Positions 44,909 through 54,623 of a DNA stretch of 64,000 nucleotides are shown here, one piece after another (position 1 is the stretch's first letter; the number at the start of each line of letters is the position of its first letter). A model generated the notes under the pieces. It was not told where the DNA came from, did not search any database, and saw only the letters and a program-made list of their open reading frames with translations. The DNA comes from Tolypothrix campylonemoides VB511288 (GTDB lineage Bacteria > Cyanobacteriota > Cyanobacteriia > Cyanobacteriales > Nostocaceae), in the NCBI GenBank assembly GCA_000828075.3, contig JXCB02000001.1, forward strand, positions 1,277,627 to 1,341,626, read 5' to 3'. The position numbers and the translations under genes are program-made.

Positions 44909-44977
44909 ATGGCAAACAAAATTTTACTAAAATTACTAAAAATATATGCACATTATCTCTCGTTCCAGGCTGGCTGA
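44909..44977 (+). CDS. possible 22-codon leader overlapping higB
   Basis: ATG 44909 has a good ribosome binding site (GAGGTGAT) and opens a 22-codon frame that overlaps the first 32 bases of higB in another frame. The higB ATG at 44946 has no such site. The leader may feed ribosomes to higB by termination and re-initiation, or higB may start elsewhere. No peptide function is claimed. Confidence 0.3.
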   Translation: MANKILLKLLKIYAHYLSFQAG

Positions 44978-45248
44978 GTTCTGGGAAAAGTATCCTAACG
45001 CTGAAACTAGCCTACGGCTTTGGTACAAATTAGCATCGTTGGCACAGTGGCAAAACTTTGTTGAGTTACGCCAAGTTTTCCCCACAGCAGATCAAGTTAG
45101 TAATCTCACAGTTTTCAATATTGGCGGTAATAACTATCGGCTTATTGCCTTGGTAGATTACAAATATCAAAAAGTTTTTATCCGTCATGTCCTCACTCAT
45201 GCAGAATACGATAAAGAGGACTGGAAAAATGACCCTTGGTACACCTAG
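44946..45248 (+). CDS. higB: HigB-type toxin (RelE superfamily mRNA interferase)
   Basis: The 100-residue protein matches the HigB group: MHIISRSRLAEFWEKYPNAETSLRLWYKLASLAQWQNF at the N-terminus, a central FNIGGNNYRLIALVDYKYQKVFIRHVLTHAEYD, and a C-terminal W. The conserved R (NYRL), K (QKVF) and H (VLTHAEYD) cluster that forms the active site in HigB is present. It cleaves ribosome-bound mRNA in studied systems. The toxin-first order is typical for higBA. It overlaps the antitoxin start by 20 bases. Confidence 0.88.
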   Translation: MHIISRSRLAEFWEKYPNAETSLRLWYKLASLAQWQNFVELRQVFPTADQVSNLTVFNIGGNNYRLIALVDYKYQKVFIRHVLTHAEYDKEDWKNDPWYT

Positions 45249-45639
45249 CACTAACCCTTATATCGAGTTACTCACATCTTTTCCTCCTCGCCCAATCACT
45301 TCAGAGAAGGAATTGATTGCTACGCAGAAAGTTATTGATTCACTTATCGATAAAGGTGAATTAACACTCCATGAACAAGACTATCTCAATGTCTTAGGTA
45401 CTCTCGTTCACGAGTACGAAGAAAAACATAAACTTATACCTGATATTTCTGGTGTAGAACTACTCAAAGCTTTGATAGCTGAGCTTGGTTTGCGGCAAAA
45501 AGATTTAATTCCCATCTTCAAAACTGAATCTATAGTATCTGAAGTTTTGAGTGGTCAACGCAATTTAACAGTGAACCATATTCGCCAATTGGCAGAGTTT
45601 TTTCACATTTCGCCTGCTGCATTTTTTGAGTCAAGATGA
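45229..45639 (+). CDS. higA: HigA-type antitoxin with HTH domain
   Basis: I choose ATG 45229 inside the end of higB; the frame extends upstream, but those codons belong to the higB overlap. The 136-residue protein has a helical N-terminal half (TSEKELIATQKVIDSLIDKGELTLHEQDYLNVLGTLVHEYE) and a C-terminal XRE-like helix-turn-helix (LLKALIAELGLRQKDLIPIFKTESIVSEVLSGQRNLTVNHIRQLAEFF). This is the layout of HigA. It should neutralise HigB and repress the operon. Its stop overlaps the start of the nucleotidyltransferase gene (ATGA). Confidence 0.88.
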   Translation: MTLGTPSTNPYIELLTSFPPRPITSEKELIATQKVIDSLIDKGELTLHEQDYLNVLGTLVHEYEEKHKLIPDISGVELLKALIAELGLRQKDLIPIFKTESIVSEVLSGQRNLTVNHIRQLAEFFHISPAAFFESR

Positions 45640-46394
45640 GAGAGAAAATTTTACAAACAATTATCGCTGCATTACAACCCAAAGATTTTGCTTTAGCTTT
45701 ATGGCAGGGAGGTTCAGCAGCACATGGATATACAGATGAGTGGTCTGATATCGATATTGTAGTGATTGTTGAGGACGATTTTGTTCAACAAAGTTTTGAC
45801 GTTCTTGAAGCAGCTTTGCAAACAATCTCTGAAATTAGCTTCAAGTATAGAGTTCCTGAACCAACATGGCATGGTCACTCACAATGCTTTTATCAGTTAG
45901 CAGAAGTTAGCCCCTTTTTGGCAATTGATTTTGCCGTGATGAAACGTAGCAGTCGTAATGATTTTTTAGAGATAGAACGACATGGAAATGCAGCGATCGC
46001 CTTCGATAAAGCAAATCTGGTTATACCAAGGAATTTAAATCGAGAAGAGCATTTCTCGAAAATGAAACAAAGATTTGAGCAGTTAAAAATGCTTTATACT
46101 TTTAAACAAGTATTCGTTAAAAAAGAAATAAATCGTGAGCATTTGGCGCAGGCAATTGTCAACTATCAATCCCAGACTCTGTCACCCTTGGTTGAACTAC
46201 TGGGAATGATATACCGTCCCTACCGATACGATTTTATGAATCTGAAATATTTTTACCGAGATTTTCCGCCTGAAGTTGTAGCGCGTGTGGAACAGCTTTA
46301 TTGTGTGACCGATTTGGCTGATTTGGCAAAGAAACAGCAACTTGCAGAAGAAATGTTTGCTGAAACTTTGCCGCGTGTGGAACAGGTGCTTTAG
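45636..46394 (+). CDS. nucleotidyltransferase-fold protein coupled to higBA
   Basis: The 252-residue protein has the polymerase-beta-type nucleotidyltransferase signature: LWQGGSAAHGYTDEWSDIDIVVIVEDD gives the G-S motif and the D-x-D metal-binding pair, and FLAIDFAVM supplies the third acidic residue. The C-terminal half is helical. It would transfer a nucleotide to a protein, RNA or small molecule; the sequence resembles aminoglycoside-adenylyltransferase-like and MNT-like proteins, but no subgroup is certain. ATGA overlap with higA implies coupled translation. Its place third in the operon suggests it modifies or controls the HigBA pair, but it may equally be an unrelated passenger. Confidence 0.8.
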   Translation: MREKILQTIIAALQPKDFALALWQGGSAAHGYTDEWSDIDIVVIVEDDFVQQSFDVLEAALQTISEISFKYRVPEPTWHGHSQCFYQLAEVSPFLAIDFAVMKRSSRNDFLEIERHGNAAIAFDKANLVIPRNLNREEHFSKMKQRFEQLKMLYTFKQVFVKKEINREHLAQAIVNYQSQTLSPLVELLGMIYRPYRYDFMNLKYFYRDFPPEVVARVEQLYCVTDLADLAKKQQLAEEMFAETLPRVEQVL

Positions 46395-46438
46395 GGATAG
46401 AAATTATATGATGCTGGTTTTTTATCAACCACCACAAT

Positions 46439-46882
46439 TTATGATGCTGATTGTTCAGTATTCAACTGTTCGTTCAGGCGCTGTTCCAAATGTTGTAATA
46501 AAGTATCCACATCTTTACCAACTTGTTCATAACAAGCTGGTGGCGCAACTTCTGGTTCAAAATAAATTAACTTGATTTCGTCTTTTCCAATCCCTATCAT
46601 GAGAACTTCGACTTCAGGTTTATGATGCTTCACAATCCCTAAAACTTCCTGAAGTTTGTTCTCAACACTGGTATTTAGTTTTTCTATAGCCTCTTTCGGA
46701 CAATAAACAAAATGCGGCATTGGTTGCAAATCAATGCCAATCGTACCCTTACTATCGCCATTTTCTAACCACAAAGCCCACGATAGCGCCGCCAATTCTT
46801 GTTGATGTTCTTTAACAAATTTATCCAACTGGCGACGCCATTGATTGTTTGGTGATTCAGGTTGCCTAGTAGAAAATATCAT
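46439..46882 (-). CDS. conserved cyanobacterial hypothetical protein
   Basis: I do not recognise a named family with confidence. The 147-residue protein is soluble, without signal or membrane segment. It has recognisable blocks: NNQWRRQLDKFVKEHQQELAALSWALWLENGD, then IGIDLQPMPHFVYCPKEAIEKLN, then VLMIGIGKDEIKLIYFEPE. A helical C-terminus follows (CYEQVGKDVDTLLQHLEQRLNEQL). The small carboxysome chaperone CcmS was considered because of size and cyanobacterial restriction, but I cannot support it from sequence. It converges on the nucleotidyltransferase gene, 44 bases away. Confidence 0.75.
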   Translation of the reverse strand: MIFSTRQPESPNNQWRRQLDKFVKEHQQELAALSWALWLENGDSKGTIGIDLQPMPHFVYCPKEAIEKLNTSVENKLQEVLGIVKHHKPEVEVLMIGIGKDEIKLIYFEPEVAPPACYEQVGKDVDTLLQHLEQRLNEQLNTEQSAS

Positions 46883-46994
46883 ACCAATATCAGATTTTAA
46901 ATTTTTGATTGAAGTGTGTATTTTATTATTAAAAGCATAATCTCAGGCAAAGACGCCAAAAAAACTTTGCGCCTTCGCGTCTTTGCGCGAAATC

Positions 46995-48833
46995 CTATCT
47001 CAACCCCGACTGCACACGCCACAGACTCGCATAAACTCCATTTTTGTCTAACAGTTCTTGATGATTCCCTGACTCGACAAATTGTCCGTATTCCATGACA
47101 TAGATGCGATCGGCATTGCGGATGGTGGAAAGACGGTGGGCGATCGCAATTGTTGTGCGATTTACAGTGATACGTTCTAGCGATCGCTGAATCGCTGCCT
47201 CTGTTTCATTATCCACCGCTGAGGTGGCTTCATCTAAAATCAAAATCGGTGGATTTTTCAAGATAGCACGGGCAATAGCAATCCGCTGCCGCTGTCCACC
47301 AGATAACTTTTGTCCCCGTTCACCTACAATTGTTTCATATCCCTGAGGCAGTCGCTCAATAAATTCGTGTGCTTCGGCTACTTTAGCCGCCTTAATGATT
47401 TCATCATCTGAAGCATCAAAACTGCCATAGGCAATATTTTCTGCTACACTACCATGAAATAAGAAGACATCCTGACTGACCAGACCAATGCAACGGCGCA
47501 AATCCCTTAGATTCAACTGTTGTATTTCAATGCCATCAACGGTAATTGTTCCTGATTGCACTTCATACAATCGCAAGAGAAGTTTAACCAAAGTGCTTTT
47601 CCCAGAACCAGTAGAACCAACAATGGCAATTGTTTTACCCGCTGGAATATGTAAAGACAGATTTTTAATAACTGGTAACCTGTCTTGATAAGCAAAAGTG
47701 ACATTATTTAATTCTACCTCACCACGTACTGTAGCAACAGGCAAATCTATCTCACCCGTATGAATAGCAATAGGAGTATCCAACAAATCCATAACTCTAT
47801 TAGTAGAAGCCATTGCCCTTTGATACTGATCAAAAGTATCGCCTAATCTGGTTAAGGGCCAGAGTAACCGCTGAATTAAAAAGACTAATACACTATATGT
47901 ACCCACAGACATTTTGCCATTCACTGCTGCCATACCGCCAAATAGCAGTAAGGCTGTGAAGCCCACCAAAATTAACATCCGAATCAGGGGGATAAATGCT
48001 GCCGAAAGTTTAATTGCTTTAGCGTTACTGCGACGATATCCCTCACTTTCTTGTCCTAAACGCGAAAGTTCGTAATCTTCAGAGGTGAAGCTTTTAATCG
48101 TTGTAATACCACTCAAATTATTCGCCAGACGCGAGTTGAGAAGACCAACTTTTTCTCTGACATCAGCGTAGCGAGGTGCTAGTAAATCTTGAAATCTAAA
48201 CGAACCCCAAAGAATAAAAGGTATCGGCAACATTGCCATCCAGGCAACACTAGGAGCCAAAATAAAGAAACCACCACCGATAATGATTACTGTTGTGACA
48301 ACTTGGATAATGTCGTTTGCTCCCTCATCTAAAAAACGTTCCAGTTGGTTGATGTCATCGCTGAGGATGGACATCAAACCGCCTGTACTGCGTTCTTCAA
48401 AATAGGCGAGTTCCAACTCCTGCAAATGTTTATAAGCATCCAGACGCAAATCATGCTGAATGTCCTGTGCCAAATTACGCCAAAGCCTTGCGTAAGCATA
48501 TTCAAAAACCGATTCTAATATCCAGATGATCACAGTCAGGAACGAAAGAATGAAAAATTGCCAAAAAATATCTTTCACTCCCAACTGAGCAATGATAGAA
48601 TCTTGCTGCTTTACCACCACATCCACCGCAATGCCAATTAACGCGGGTGGAGCCAAGTCAAATAGTTTATTAAGGATAGAACAGATCGTCGCTTGCCAAA
48701 TTTGTTTGCGATACTGATGTCCGTAGTCAAACAGCCGCAGGAGGGGATGAGTTGATGGCGATATCTTGGGAGCATCACCTGCTACGCGTGTCTGTCTTCT
48801 CGATGCCCTATGAGATTTTAATACTTTAGCCAC
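46995..48833 (-). CDS. ABC exporter, fused membrane and ATPase domains
   Basis: The 612-residue half-transporter has a six-helix exporter domain (about 50-345) and a C-terminal ATPase with Walker A ([10 protein letters not shown]), Q-loop ([15 protein letters not shown]), signature ([15 protein letters not shown]), Walker B ([12 protein letters not shown]) and H-loop (IAHRLST). It should function as a homodimer of the MsbA/lipid-A-exporter-like type, moving a lipid or peptide outward. The substrate is unknown. A long polar N-terminus (about 30 residues) precedes the first helix. It is divergent from the prohibitin-like gene and stands alone. Confidence 0.93.
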   Translation of the reverse strand: MAKVLKSHRASRRQTRVAGDAPKISPSTHPLLRLFDYGHQYRKQIWQATICSILNKLFDLAPPALIGIAVDVVVKQQDSIIAQLGVKDIFWQFFILSFLTVIIWILESVFEYAYARLWRNLAQDIQHDLRLDAYKHLQELELAYFEERSTGGLMSILSDDINQLERFLDEGANDIIQVVTTVIIIGGGFFILAPSVAWMAMLPIPFILWGSFRFQDLLAPRYADVREKVGLLNSRLANNLSGITTIKSFTSEDYELSRLGQESEGYRRSNAKAIKLSAAFIPLIRMLILVGFTALLLFGGMAAVNGKMSVGTYSVLVFLIQRLLWPLTRLGDTFDQYQRAMASTNRVMDLLDTPIAIHTGEIDLPVATVRGEVELNNVTFAYQDRLPVIKNLSLHIPAGKTIAIVGSTGSGKSTLVKLLLRLYEVQSGTITVDGIEIQQLNLRDLRRCIGLVSQDVFLFHGSVAENIAYGSFDASDDEIIKAAKVAEAHEFIERLPQGYETIVGERGQKLSGGQRQRIAIARAILKNPPILILDEATSAVDNETEAAIQRSLERITVNRTTIAIAHRLSTIRNADRIYVMEYGQFVESGNHQELLDKNGVYASLWRVQSGLR

Positions 48834-48931
48834 AGTCGTTTGTAGATGCGTGGATTAGAAATTCTACCACGAGCGCTAGTAGTAAAGTATCACTATTAAA
48901 AAGAGTTATCTGACGAACAGGAGATAAAAAG

Positions 48932-49774
48932 TTGAAAAATCAGCAATTGGGGAATTGGCAAACTGTAGTAGCAGGAATTGTAGCGGCAATCCTTGTTATC
49001 CTCAGCTTAAATTCCTTTATCATTATAAATCCAGGGCAAGCAGGAGTACTCAGTATCTTGGGTAAAGCCAGAGATGGAGCTTTAATAGAAGGTATCCACC
49101 TGATACCACCCTTCATATCAGTAGTCGATGTATACGATTTGACAGTGCAAAAATTTGAAGTTCCAGCGGAGAGTTCAACCAAGGATTTGCAAACCTTAAC
49201 TGCAAGATTTGCTATTAACTTTCGCATCGACCCTATACAAGTTGTTGATATAAGAAGAAAACAAGGAACTCTAGCAAATATTGTCAATAAAATTATTGCA
49301 CCCCAGACCCAGGAATCATTTAAAATCGCAGCGGCTAAAAGAACAGTTGAGGAAGCAATTACCAGAAGAAGTGACTTAAAAGAAGACTTTGATATGGCTT
49401 TGGGGCAACGCTTAGATAAATATGGAATAATTGTACTAGATACCAGCGTGATTGACTTAACATTTTCTCCAGAATTTGCGAGAGCCGTTGAGGAAAAACA
49501 AATTGCTGAGCAAAGGGCACAAAGAGCCGTTTATGTTGCACAAGAAGCGGAACAAGAGGCTCAAGCAGATATAAATCGCGCTAGGGGAAAAGCGGAAGCC
49601 CAAAGACTTTTAGCGGAGACTTTGAAAGCGCAAGGTGGACAGTTGGTTCTGCAAAAGGAAGCAATTGAAGCCTGGAAGACTGGCGGCGCTCAAATGCCAA
49701 AAGTTCTTGTTATGAGTGGTGATACAAAAAGTGGTGTACCATTTCTCTTTAATGTAGGTAATATGCAAGATTAA
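48932..49774 (+). CDS. prohibitin/SPFH-domain membrane protein
   Basis: The 280-residue protein starts with TTG 48932, which has AGGAG seven bases upstream; no better start exists. It has one N-terminal membrane segment (about 12-33), then an SPFH/Band 7 domain (NPGQAGVLSILGKARDGALIEGIHLIPPFISVVDVYDLTVQKFEV). A coiled coil (VEEKQIAEQRAQRAVYVAQEAEQEAQADINRARGKAEAQR) ends in a short tail. Such proteins form rings in thylakoid or plasma membranes and often chaperone or scaffold FtsH proteases. No protease gene is adjacent. Confidence 0.92.
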   Translation: MKNQQLGNWQTVVAGIVAAILVILSLNSFIIINPGQAGVLSILGKARDGALIEGIHLIPPFISVVDVYDLTVQKFEVPAESSTKDLQTLTARFAINFRIDPIQVVDIRRKQGTLANIVNKIIAPQTQESFKIAAAKRTVEEAITRRSDLKEDFDMALGQRLDKYGIIVLDTSVIDLTFSPEFARAVEEKQIAEQRAQRAVYVAQEAEQEAQADINRARGKAEAQRLLAETLKAQGGQLVLQKEAIEAWKTGGAQMPKVLVMSGDTKSGVPFLFNVGNMQD

Positions 49775-49859
49775 TCCCGAATTGAAATTTTATGTAGGTA
49801 TGTAGGGCGATCGCCTTAGTCAAACAAAGAGGAAACATTAAGGAATAATAAAAGTATTT

Positions 49860-50276
49860 ATGTCAAGCAATCATCAGAGCAATCTCACCATTCAAGAAGC
49901 GAAAAAAATTCTTAATAAATTCAACTGTATAGACATTCCACCCAAACTCAAGCCATCAGAAAAGGCTTTAATTCGTCAAGCTTTAGTTTCGCTTGCCAAT
50001 ATTTCAGACTATCAAATCTTAGGTATTTGTGCTGACACACCAGAGGAAGGAATACTAGCAATGAAAACATATTCCCATGCTTTCGGCTATGAACCTCCAA
50101 GCGATTTACCGGTGATTGAAGGTCCAGTTTACATCAAATTAAACGGCAAAAACGGTGTGTGCTATCTCGATTCTTACTTTGGTCATCATCGGGGTGTGTT
50201 AGTTTCTTGCCAATCTTACTCTCCAGGAGGAATTAACGAAATGTACGGGCATCTACCCCTGGATCTATTTGTTTAA
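49860..50276 (+). CDS. DUF1824 family protein
   Basis: The 138-residue protein fits DUF1824, a cyanobacterial family of unknown function. It has IRQALVSLANISDYQILGICADTPEEGILAMKTYSHAFGY, then PVIEGPVYIKLNGKNGVCYLDSYFGHHRGVLVSCQSY, and ends PLDLFV. It is soluble, with no signal. It lies 85 bases after the prohibitin-like gene on the same strand and may be co-transcribed. Confidence 0.82.
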   Translation: MSSNHQSNLTIQEAKKILNKFNCIDIPPKLKPSEKALIRQALVSLANISDYQILGICADTPEEGILAMKTYSHAFGYEPPSDLPVIEGPVYIKLNGKNGVCYLDSYFGHHRGVLVSCQSYSPGGINEMYGHLPLDLFV

Positions 50277-50440
50277 ATAGTAAGGTAGTAGATGGTAGAT
50301 GCTATTAAACGTAGGGTGCGTTACACTTTGCTAACGCGCTACCTTCTACAGCGAGTTAGAACTTTTACAAGCCGTACAAAGTAAGAGAAGACGCAAAGTG
50401 GAAATAGGAAAGTTCAGGTGAAAGTCATTAGTTGAAATTT

Positions 50441-50530
50441 GACTAATGACTAATGACTAATGACCCTTCGGGTTCGCCAGATGCCTGCGGAGGGAAACCC
50501 TCCCGCAGCACTGGTCTCACTAATGACTAC
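50441..50530. repeat. heptamer tract split by a GC-rich palindromic unit
   Basis: The tract of TAATGAC units at 50441-50464 resumes at about 50518. Between them lies a 55-base GC-rich unit (CCCTTCGGGTTCGCCAG ... GGAGGGAAACCCTCC ... GCAGCACTGG) of the same family as the insert at about 16000-16072, in the opposite orientation. Confidence 0.75.
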
Positions 50531-50549
50531 TAGCTAATCACTAAATTTT

Positions 50550-52475
50550 ATGAGTCTTATTACCCTACAATCGGTTAAAAAAGATTTTGGTATCAAAGAA
50601 TTATTAAAAGATGCCAGCTTTAGCTTGGATGCGACTGATAAAGTTGGCTTAATTGGTACTAACGGTTCTGGTAAGTCAACATTATTAAAAATGATGGCGG
50701 GACTAGAACCAATTGATAATGGTCAAATTTTAGCAAACTCAGGAGCGACAATTGTATACTTGCCTCAGCAGCCAGATTTAGACGAAAATCGTACAGTCTT
50801 AGAGCAAATATTTGCTGATGCTGGCGAACAGATGGCGTTGGTGCGTGAGTATGAAGAAATTTCTGATAAGTTAGCTCATGCACCAGAAGATAAGCAACTC
50901 ATGACGCGTCTTTCTTCCCTAATGCAGCGCATGGACGCAATTGGTGCTTGGGAGGTAGAAACGAATGCCAAAATCATCCTTTCCCAGTTAGGAATTACAG
51001 ATTTTAACGCTGTGATTGGGACTTTATCTGGTGGTTATCGCAAGCGCATTGCTTTAGCTACAGCTTTACTGTCAGAACCAGATTTGTTGCTGATGGATGA
51101 ACCGACAAACCATCTAGATGCTAATTCTGTTGAGTGGTTGCAAAGTTATTTGAATCGCTATCGCGGTGCAATCTTGCTGATCACTCACGATCGCTACTTT
51201 TTGGATAAGGTGACTAACCGCATTATCGAAATTGACCGAGGAGACATTTACACTTACGCGGGTAACTATTCATATTACTTGGAAAAGAAGGCTTTATCTG
51301 AAGAATCTGCCGTGAGCAGTCAACGGAAACATCAAGGTGTACTACGGCGCGAGTTAGAATGGCTAAAACGAGGACCAAAAGCCCGCAGTACCAAACAAAA
51401 AGCTAGAATTGATCGCATTCACGATATGCAGGAAACTGAGTTTAAACAAGCTCAGGGTAAAGTTGATATTTCTACACCTACTCGTCGCATTGGCAAAAAA
51501 GTTATTGAACTCAATAACATATCCAAGGCTTATGACGGACGCACCTTAATTAAGGATTTTACCTACGAATTTAGTCCAGATGACCGCATTGGGATCATTG
51601 GCGGTAATGGTGCAGGTAAATCCACTTTATTAGATATGATCACTGGGCGTGTTCAGCCAGATTCGGGAAGTGTGGAGATTGGGGCTACAGTTCACATTGG
51701 CTATTTTAACCAGCATTCAGAGGAATTACAATCGGCATTGAACGAAAATCAACGCGTGATTGACTACATCAAAGAAGAAGGAGAATTTGTCAAAATTGCC
51801 GATGGAACTAAAATTACCGCATCTCAAATGTTAGAGCGTTTTCTGTTTCCTGGTAACCAACAGTATGCTCCAATTCATAAACTATCGGGTGGTGAAAAAC
51901 GGCGTTTGTTTTTGTTGCGCGTTCTTATGGCTACGCCGAATGTCTTAATATTAGATGAACCGACCAATGATTTGGATGTACAGACATTGGCAGTACTAGA
52001 GGATTATTTAGAAGATTTTTCAGGTTGTGTTATTGTCGTTTCTCACGATCGCTATTTTCTAGACCGCACTGTAGATACAATCTTTGCCTTTCAAGAAGGT
52101 GGAAATATTAAACAATATCCTGGTAATTATTCAGTGTATCTAGATTACAAGCAAGCAGAGGAAGCACAACAGCAAATTAATAATACTAAAGAAAAGGCGA
52201 AAAATGTAGAGACGCATACAGCATCTTTACCTAAAGAAAACGAAACTAAAAAGCGGCGCGGGTTATCTAATTGGCAAAAGCGAGAATTTGAGCAGTTGGA
52301 AGGGAAAATTGCCCAAATGGAAGCCGAAAAAGCAGAAGCAGAGAAAGCAATGGCGAATGTTCCTCCTGGTAACTACACTCAAGTGCAAAAATTGTATGAA
52401 CAGGTGGAAACGCTTAAGGAAGCAATAGATGCAGCGACTGAACGTTGGTTAGAATTGGCTGAGATGGAGTCATAA
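50550..52475 (+). CDS. ABC-F family ATPase (Uup-like)
   Basis: The 641-residue protein has two ATPase domains and no membrane segment. Domain 1 has GTNGSGKSTLLK, LSGGYRKRIALATAL and LLMDEPTNHLD; domain 2 has GGNGAGKSTLLD, LSGGEKRRLFLLRVL and LILDEPTNDLD. The linker between them (about 245-320, ending RSTKQKARIDRI) is the P-site tRNA-interaction motif region of ABC-F proteins. The C-terminal coiled coil (about 560-640) is the DNA-binding-like extension of the Uup subgroup. ABC-F proteins act on the ribosome to resolve stalls. Monocistronic; converges on a Uma2 gene. Confidence 0.93.
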   Translation: MSLITLQSVKKDFGIKELLKDASFSLDATDKVGLIGTNGSGKSTLLKMMAGLEPIDNGQILANSGATIVYLPQQPDLDENRTVLEQIFADAGEQMALVREYEEISDKLAHAPEDKQLMTRLSSLMQRMDAIGAWEVETNAKIILSQLGITDFNAVIGTLSGGYRKRIALATALLSEPDLLLMDEPTNHLDANSVEWLQSYLNRYRGAILLITHDRYFLDKVTNRIIEIDRGDIYTYAGNYSYYLEKKALSEESAVSSQRKHQGVLRRELEWLKRGPKARSTKQKARIDRIHDMQETEFKQAQGKVDISTPTRRIGKKVIELNNISKAYDGRTLIKDFTYEFSPDDRIGIIGGNGAGKSTLLDMITGRVQPDSGSVEIGATVHIGYFNQHSEELQSALNENQRVIDYIKEEGEFVKIADGTKITASQMLERFLFPGNQQYAPIHKLSGGEKRRLFLLRVLMATPNVLILDEPTNDLDVQTLAVLEDYLEDFSGCVIVVSHDRYFLDRTVDTIFAFQEGGNIKQYPGNYSVYLDYKQAEEAQQQINNTKEKAKNVETHTASLPKENETKKRRGLSNWQKREFEQLEGKIAQMEAEKAEAEKAMANVPPGNYTQVQKLYEQVETLKEAIDAATERWLELAEMES

Positions 52476-52506
52476 AGACACGTTAGTTAGAGAGAGTTGC
52501 ACTCAT

Positions 52507-53127
52507 CTAGTTATCAGGAGTTTCTTCTGGATTATCTTCAGGAAAAACAACATCTTCATACAGCAAAGAAATAGGGCATCGGAAATCAACACTGGTCAAT
52601 TGAACCTCCAGTTCTGTTCCATCTTCTGTCGTTTCTTCAATTGAATAAGAAGTGAGTTCCCATTTTCCTTTCTCATTAAGTCGATAGCATTCTACGTTCA
52701 TTTTGTCTGTTTCAACGAGAATATATTCTTTTAAAGTATCAATCCGACGATAATGTCTAAACTTTTTTCCTCTATCAAATGCTTCTGTACTTGGAGATAA
52801 AACTTCTACAATTAAACAGGGATGATAGATAACTTGACGCGCTCTTTGGTCTTGCGGCTCGCAACTCACCATCACATCGGGATAGTGAAAAGGTCCCTGA
52901 AGCGAAACTCCCACCTTGGCATCTGCCATAAAGACTTTACAGCCTTTACCCCGGAGGTGATTTTTCAGTGCAGATGTAAGATTTATGGCAATGGAGTTAT
53001 GGGGAAGGGTTCCCCCTGTCATAGCAAAAACTTCGCCATTAATATACTCGTACTTAATCGGTTGTTGCTCTTCCCATTCCAGATAGTGTTGGGGAGCCAT
53101 GAATTGCGGTTGTGGTTGAGCAATCAT
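52507..53127 (-). CDS. Uma2-family PD-(D/E)xK nuclease-like protein
   Basis: I choose ATG 53127 (MIAQPQPQFMAPQHYLEWEE). The 206-residue protein has the classical Uma2 pattern: HYLEWEEQQPIKYEYINGEVFAMTGG, then YPDVMVSCE (PD aspartate), CLIVEVLSPSTEAFDRGKKF (E) and TLKEYILVETD (K). It is the canonical long-N-terminus version, distinct from the 35968 protein. Function is unsettled. It converges on the ABC-F gene. Confidence 0.88.
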   Translation of the reverse strand: MIAQPQPQFMAPQHYLEWEEQQPIKYEYINGEVFAMTGGTLPHNSIAINLTSALKNHLRGKGCKVFMADAKVGVSLQGPFHYPDVMVSCEPQDQRARQVIYHPCLIVEVLSPSTEAFDRGKKFRHYRRIDTLKEYILVETDKMNVECYRLNEKGKWELTSYSIEETTEDGTELEVQLTSVDFRCPISLLYEDVVFPEDNPEETPDN

Positions 53128-53204
53128 TTGAAATACTTCCTTAACCAATAAAGAATAGATTTATATCAATTCCCCATCAAGATGCATTAAATAATCATCA
53201 TTCT

Positions 53205-53765
53205 CTACGGTTCATACCTAACAATTCCCTGTCGCGATAATAGAGAATTTGCACAATCAACATTCCCTGTCCAGTTTTTACAGGGTTCTCTCACTTCTGA
53301 AAAACCTTGGACAATGCGAACACGAAAGCCATATTCTGTGGGATAAACCTCATACATAAATGGTTTATTACGCTTAGCAATGAATGCAGCTGCTAGGGCT
53401 GGTGTCGTACAAATCATTGCTTTCTTATCTGGAGGTATATAATAATCTATAAAAAAATCACGATCTTCAGAATCATGAGTCCAACCACTACCTACCTCAG
53501 TTGTCGCCCAAAATAGACATCTAAAATCAGGTCTTATATGAGAATCTAACTCTTCTTGTTCGACAACTTTAGAAATAGCATGAGGATTATTTGCCTGTAC
53601 TTCGCGTTGAACTTCCAATTCTTTGAGTACAGAATCCATCGCTACAAATTTTACTCTGACAATCTTAGCTAAAAAAAAGGTCAATAACAGTGAAATAACT
53701 CCAAACAATATTGTTATTGTGAGTATAGAACCTTTAATTTTGTAAGCTAGAATTGTCTTTTTCAT
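53205..53765 (-). CDS. hypothetical protein with N-terminal membrane anchor
   Basis: I do not recognise a family. The 186-residue protein has one N-terminal membrane segment (about 12-33, GSILTITILFGVISLLLTFFLA) and then a short helix. The soluble domain contains cysteines (RCLFWATTEVG, AMICTTPALAAAF, EPCKNWTGNVDCANSL) that could pair outside the cytoplasm. The N-terminus superficially recalls a pilin helix, but it lacks the G-F-T-L-E processing site. It lies 78 bases upstream of the Uma2 gene on the same strand. Confidence 0.7.
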   Translation of the reverse strand: MKKTILAYKIKGSILTITILFGVISLLLTFFLAKIVRVKFVAMDSVLKELEVQREVQANNPHAISKVVEQEELDSHIRPDFRCLFWATTEVGSGWTHDSEDRDFFIDYYIPPDKKAMICTTPALAAAFIAKRNKPFMYEVYPTEYGFRVRIVQGFSEVREPCKNWTGNVDCANSLLSRQGIVRYEP

Positions 53766-54042
53766 GCTGGTTTTGGTGAGAAAGGCTGTTACTGCCTAAC
53801 TTTACAAATGGTACTTAGTATTATCCGGATTCAATTATTATATGGATGGCAACCTAGTCATTTTATAGCATACACAACTACCCGGCTGCTGTGTCATGCG
53901 GACAGGCGATCGCGTTAAGCGTTGCAAAACACGAACTACAGGGGGGTTGCGTGAGTTATCACAACCTAAGGGATTTCCAAGAAATAAATTATCCATCTTG
54001 TGGGGTGGACGTCCCTGCCCGCCCAGTTAATTATATAATCTG

Positions 54043-54543
54043 ATGATTATGCTAAATACTTCTACTCAATATTTCCGTAGCAGCGCTATTCAGTTTTTAG
54101 AACAAAGTCCTCAAGAACGTCTAGAAATTCTCAAGCAACTTGGCATAGCCCGCTATGAGTTCTTAACCAAAATGTGTCTCAATGAAGCAAATATAGTATG
54201 CATCATGCGGTTTCTTCAAAATCCTAGCCAGTTAAAATTTCCTAATTTAATGGGAGCCGATTTATCTGGCTTGATTTTAGATGAAGTTAACTTCATTCGT
54301 GGTAATTTATTAGGTGCAAACTTACGAGGAAGCAGTTTAGTAAATGCAGACCTGATATTTGCCAATTTTAGCAACGCAGATTTGAAAAATGCAAATTTGA
54401 CTGGTGCTACTCTTAATGAGACTATGTGGTTAAATACTCTTGTAGAGGAGTGCGAGTTTGGAGAAGGAATTGGCTTGACAAAGAGTCAGCGTCAAGATTT
54501 ACGATTTCGCGGTGGTAGGTTTAGTCTTTTAGGTGAAAATTAA
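54043..54543 (+). CDS. pentapeptide repeat protein
   Basis: The 166-residue protein has a helical N-terminal half (about 1-65, with [21 protein letters not shown]) followed by around ten pentapeptide repeats of the A(D/N)LXX type ([56 protein letters not shown]). The repeats should fold as a short right-handed beta-helix. Its binding partner is unknown. It may start at the second ATG (MLNTSTQ). Monocistronic. Confidence 0.85.
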   Translation: MIMLNTSTQYFRSSAIQFLEQSPQERLEILKQLGIARYEFLTKMCLNEANIVCIMRFLQNPSQLKFPNLMGADLSGLILDEVNFIRGNLLGANLRGSSLVNADLIFANFSNADLKNANLTGATLNETMWLNTLVEECEFGEGIGLTKSQRQDLRFRGGRFSLLGEN

Positions 54544-54623
54544 ATTAAATAACCGCAGAGACGCAGAGAACGCAGAGAAAAATAGAGGTTTTTGTTGTAT
54601 ATTAAGTGGGAATTAAGAGATTA

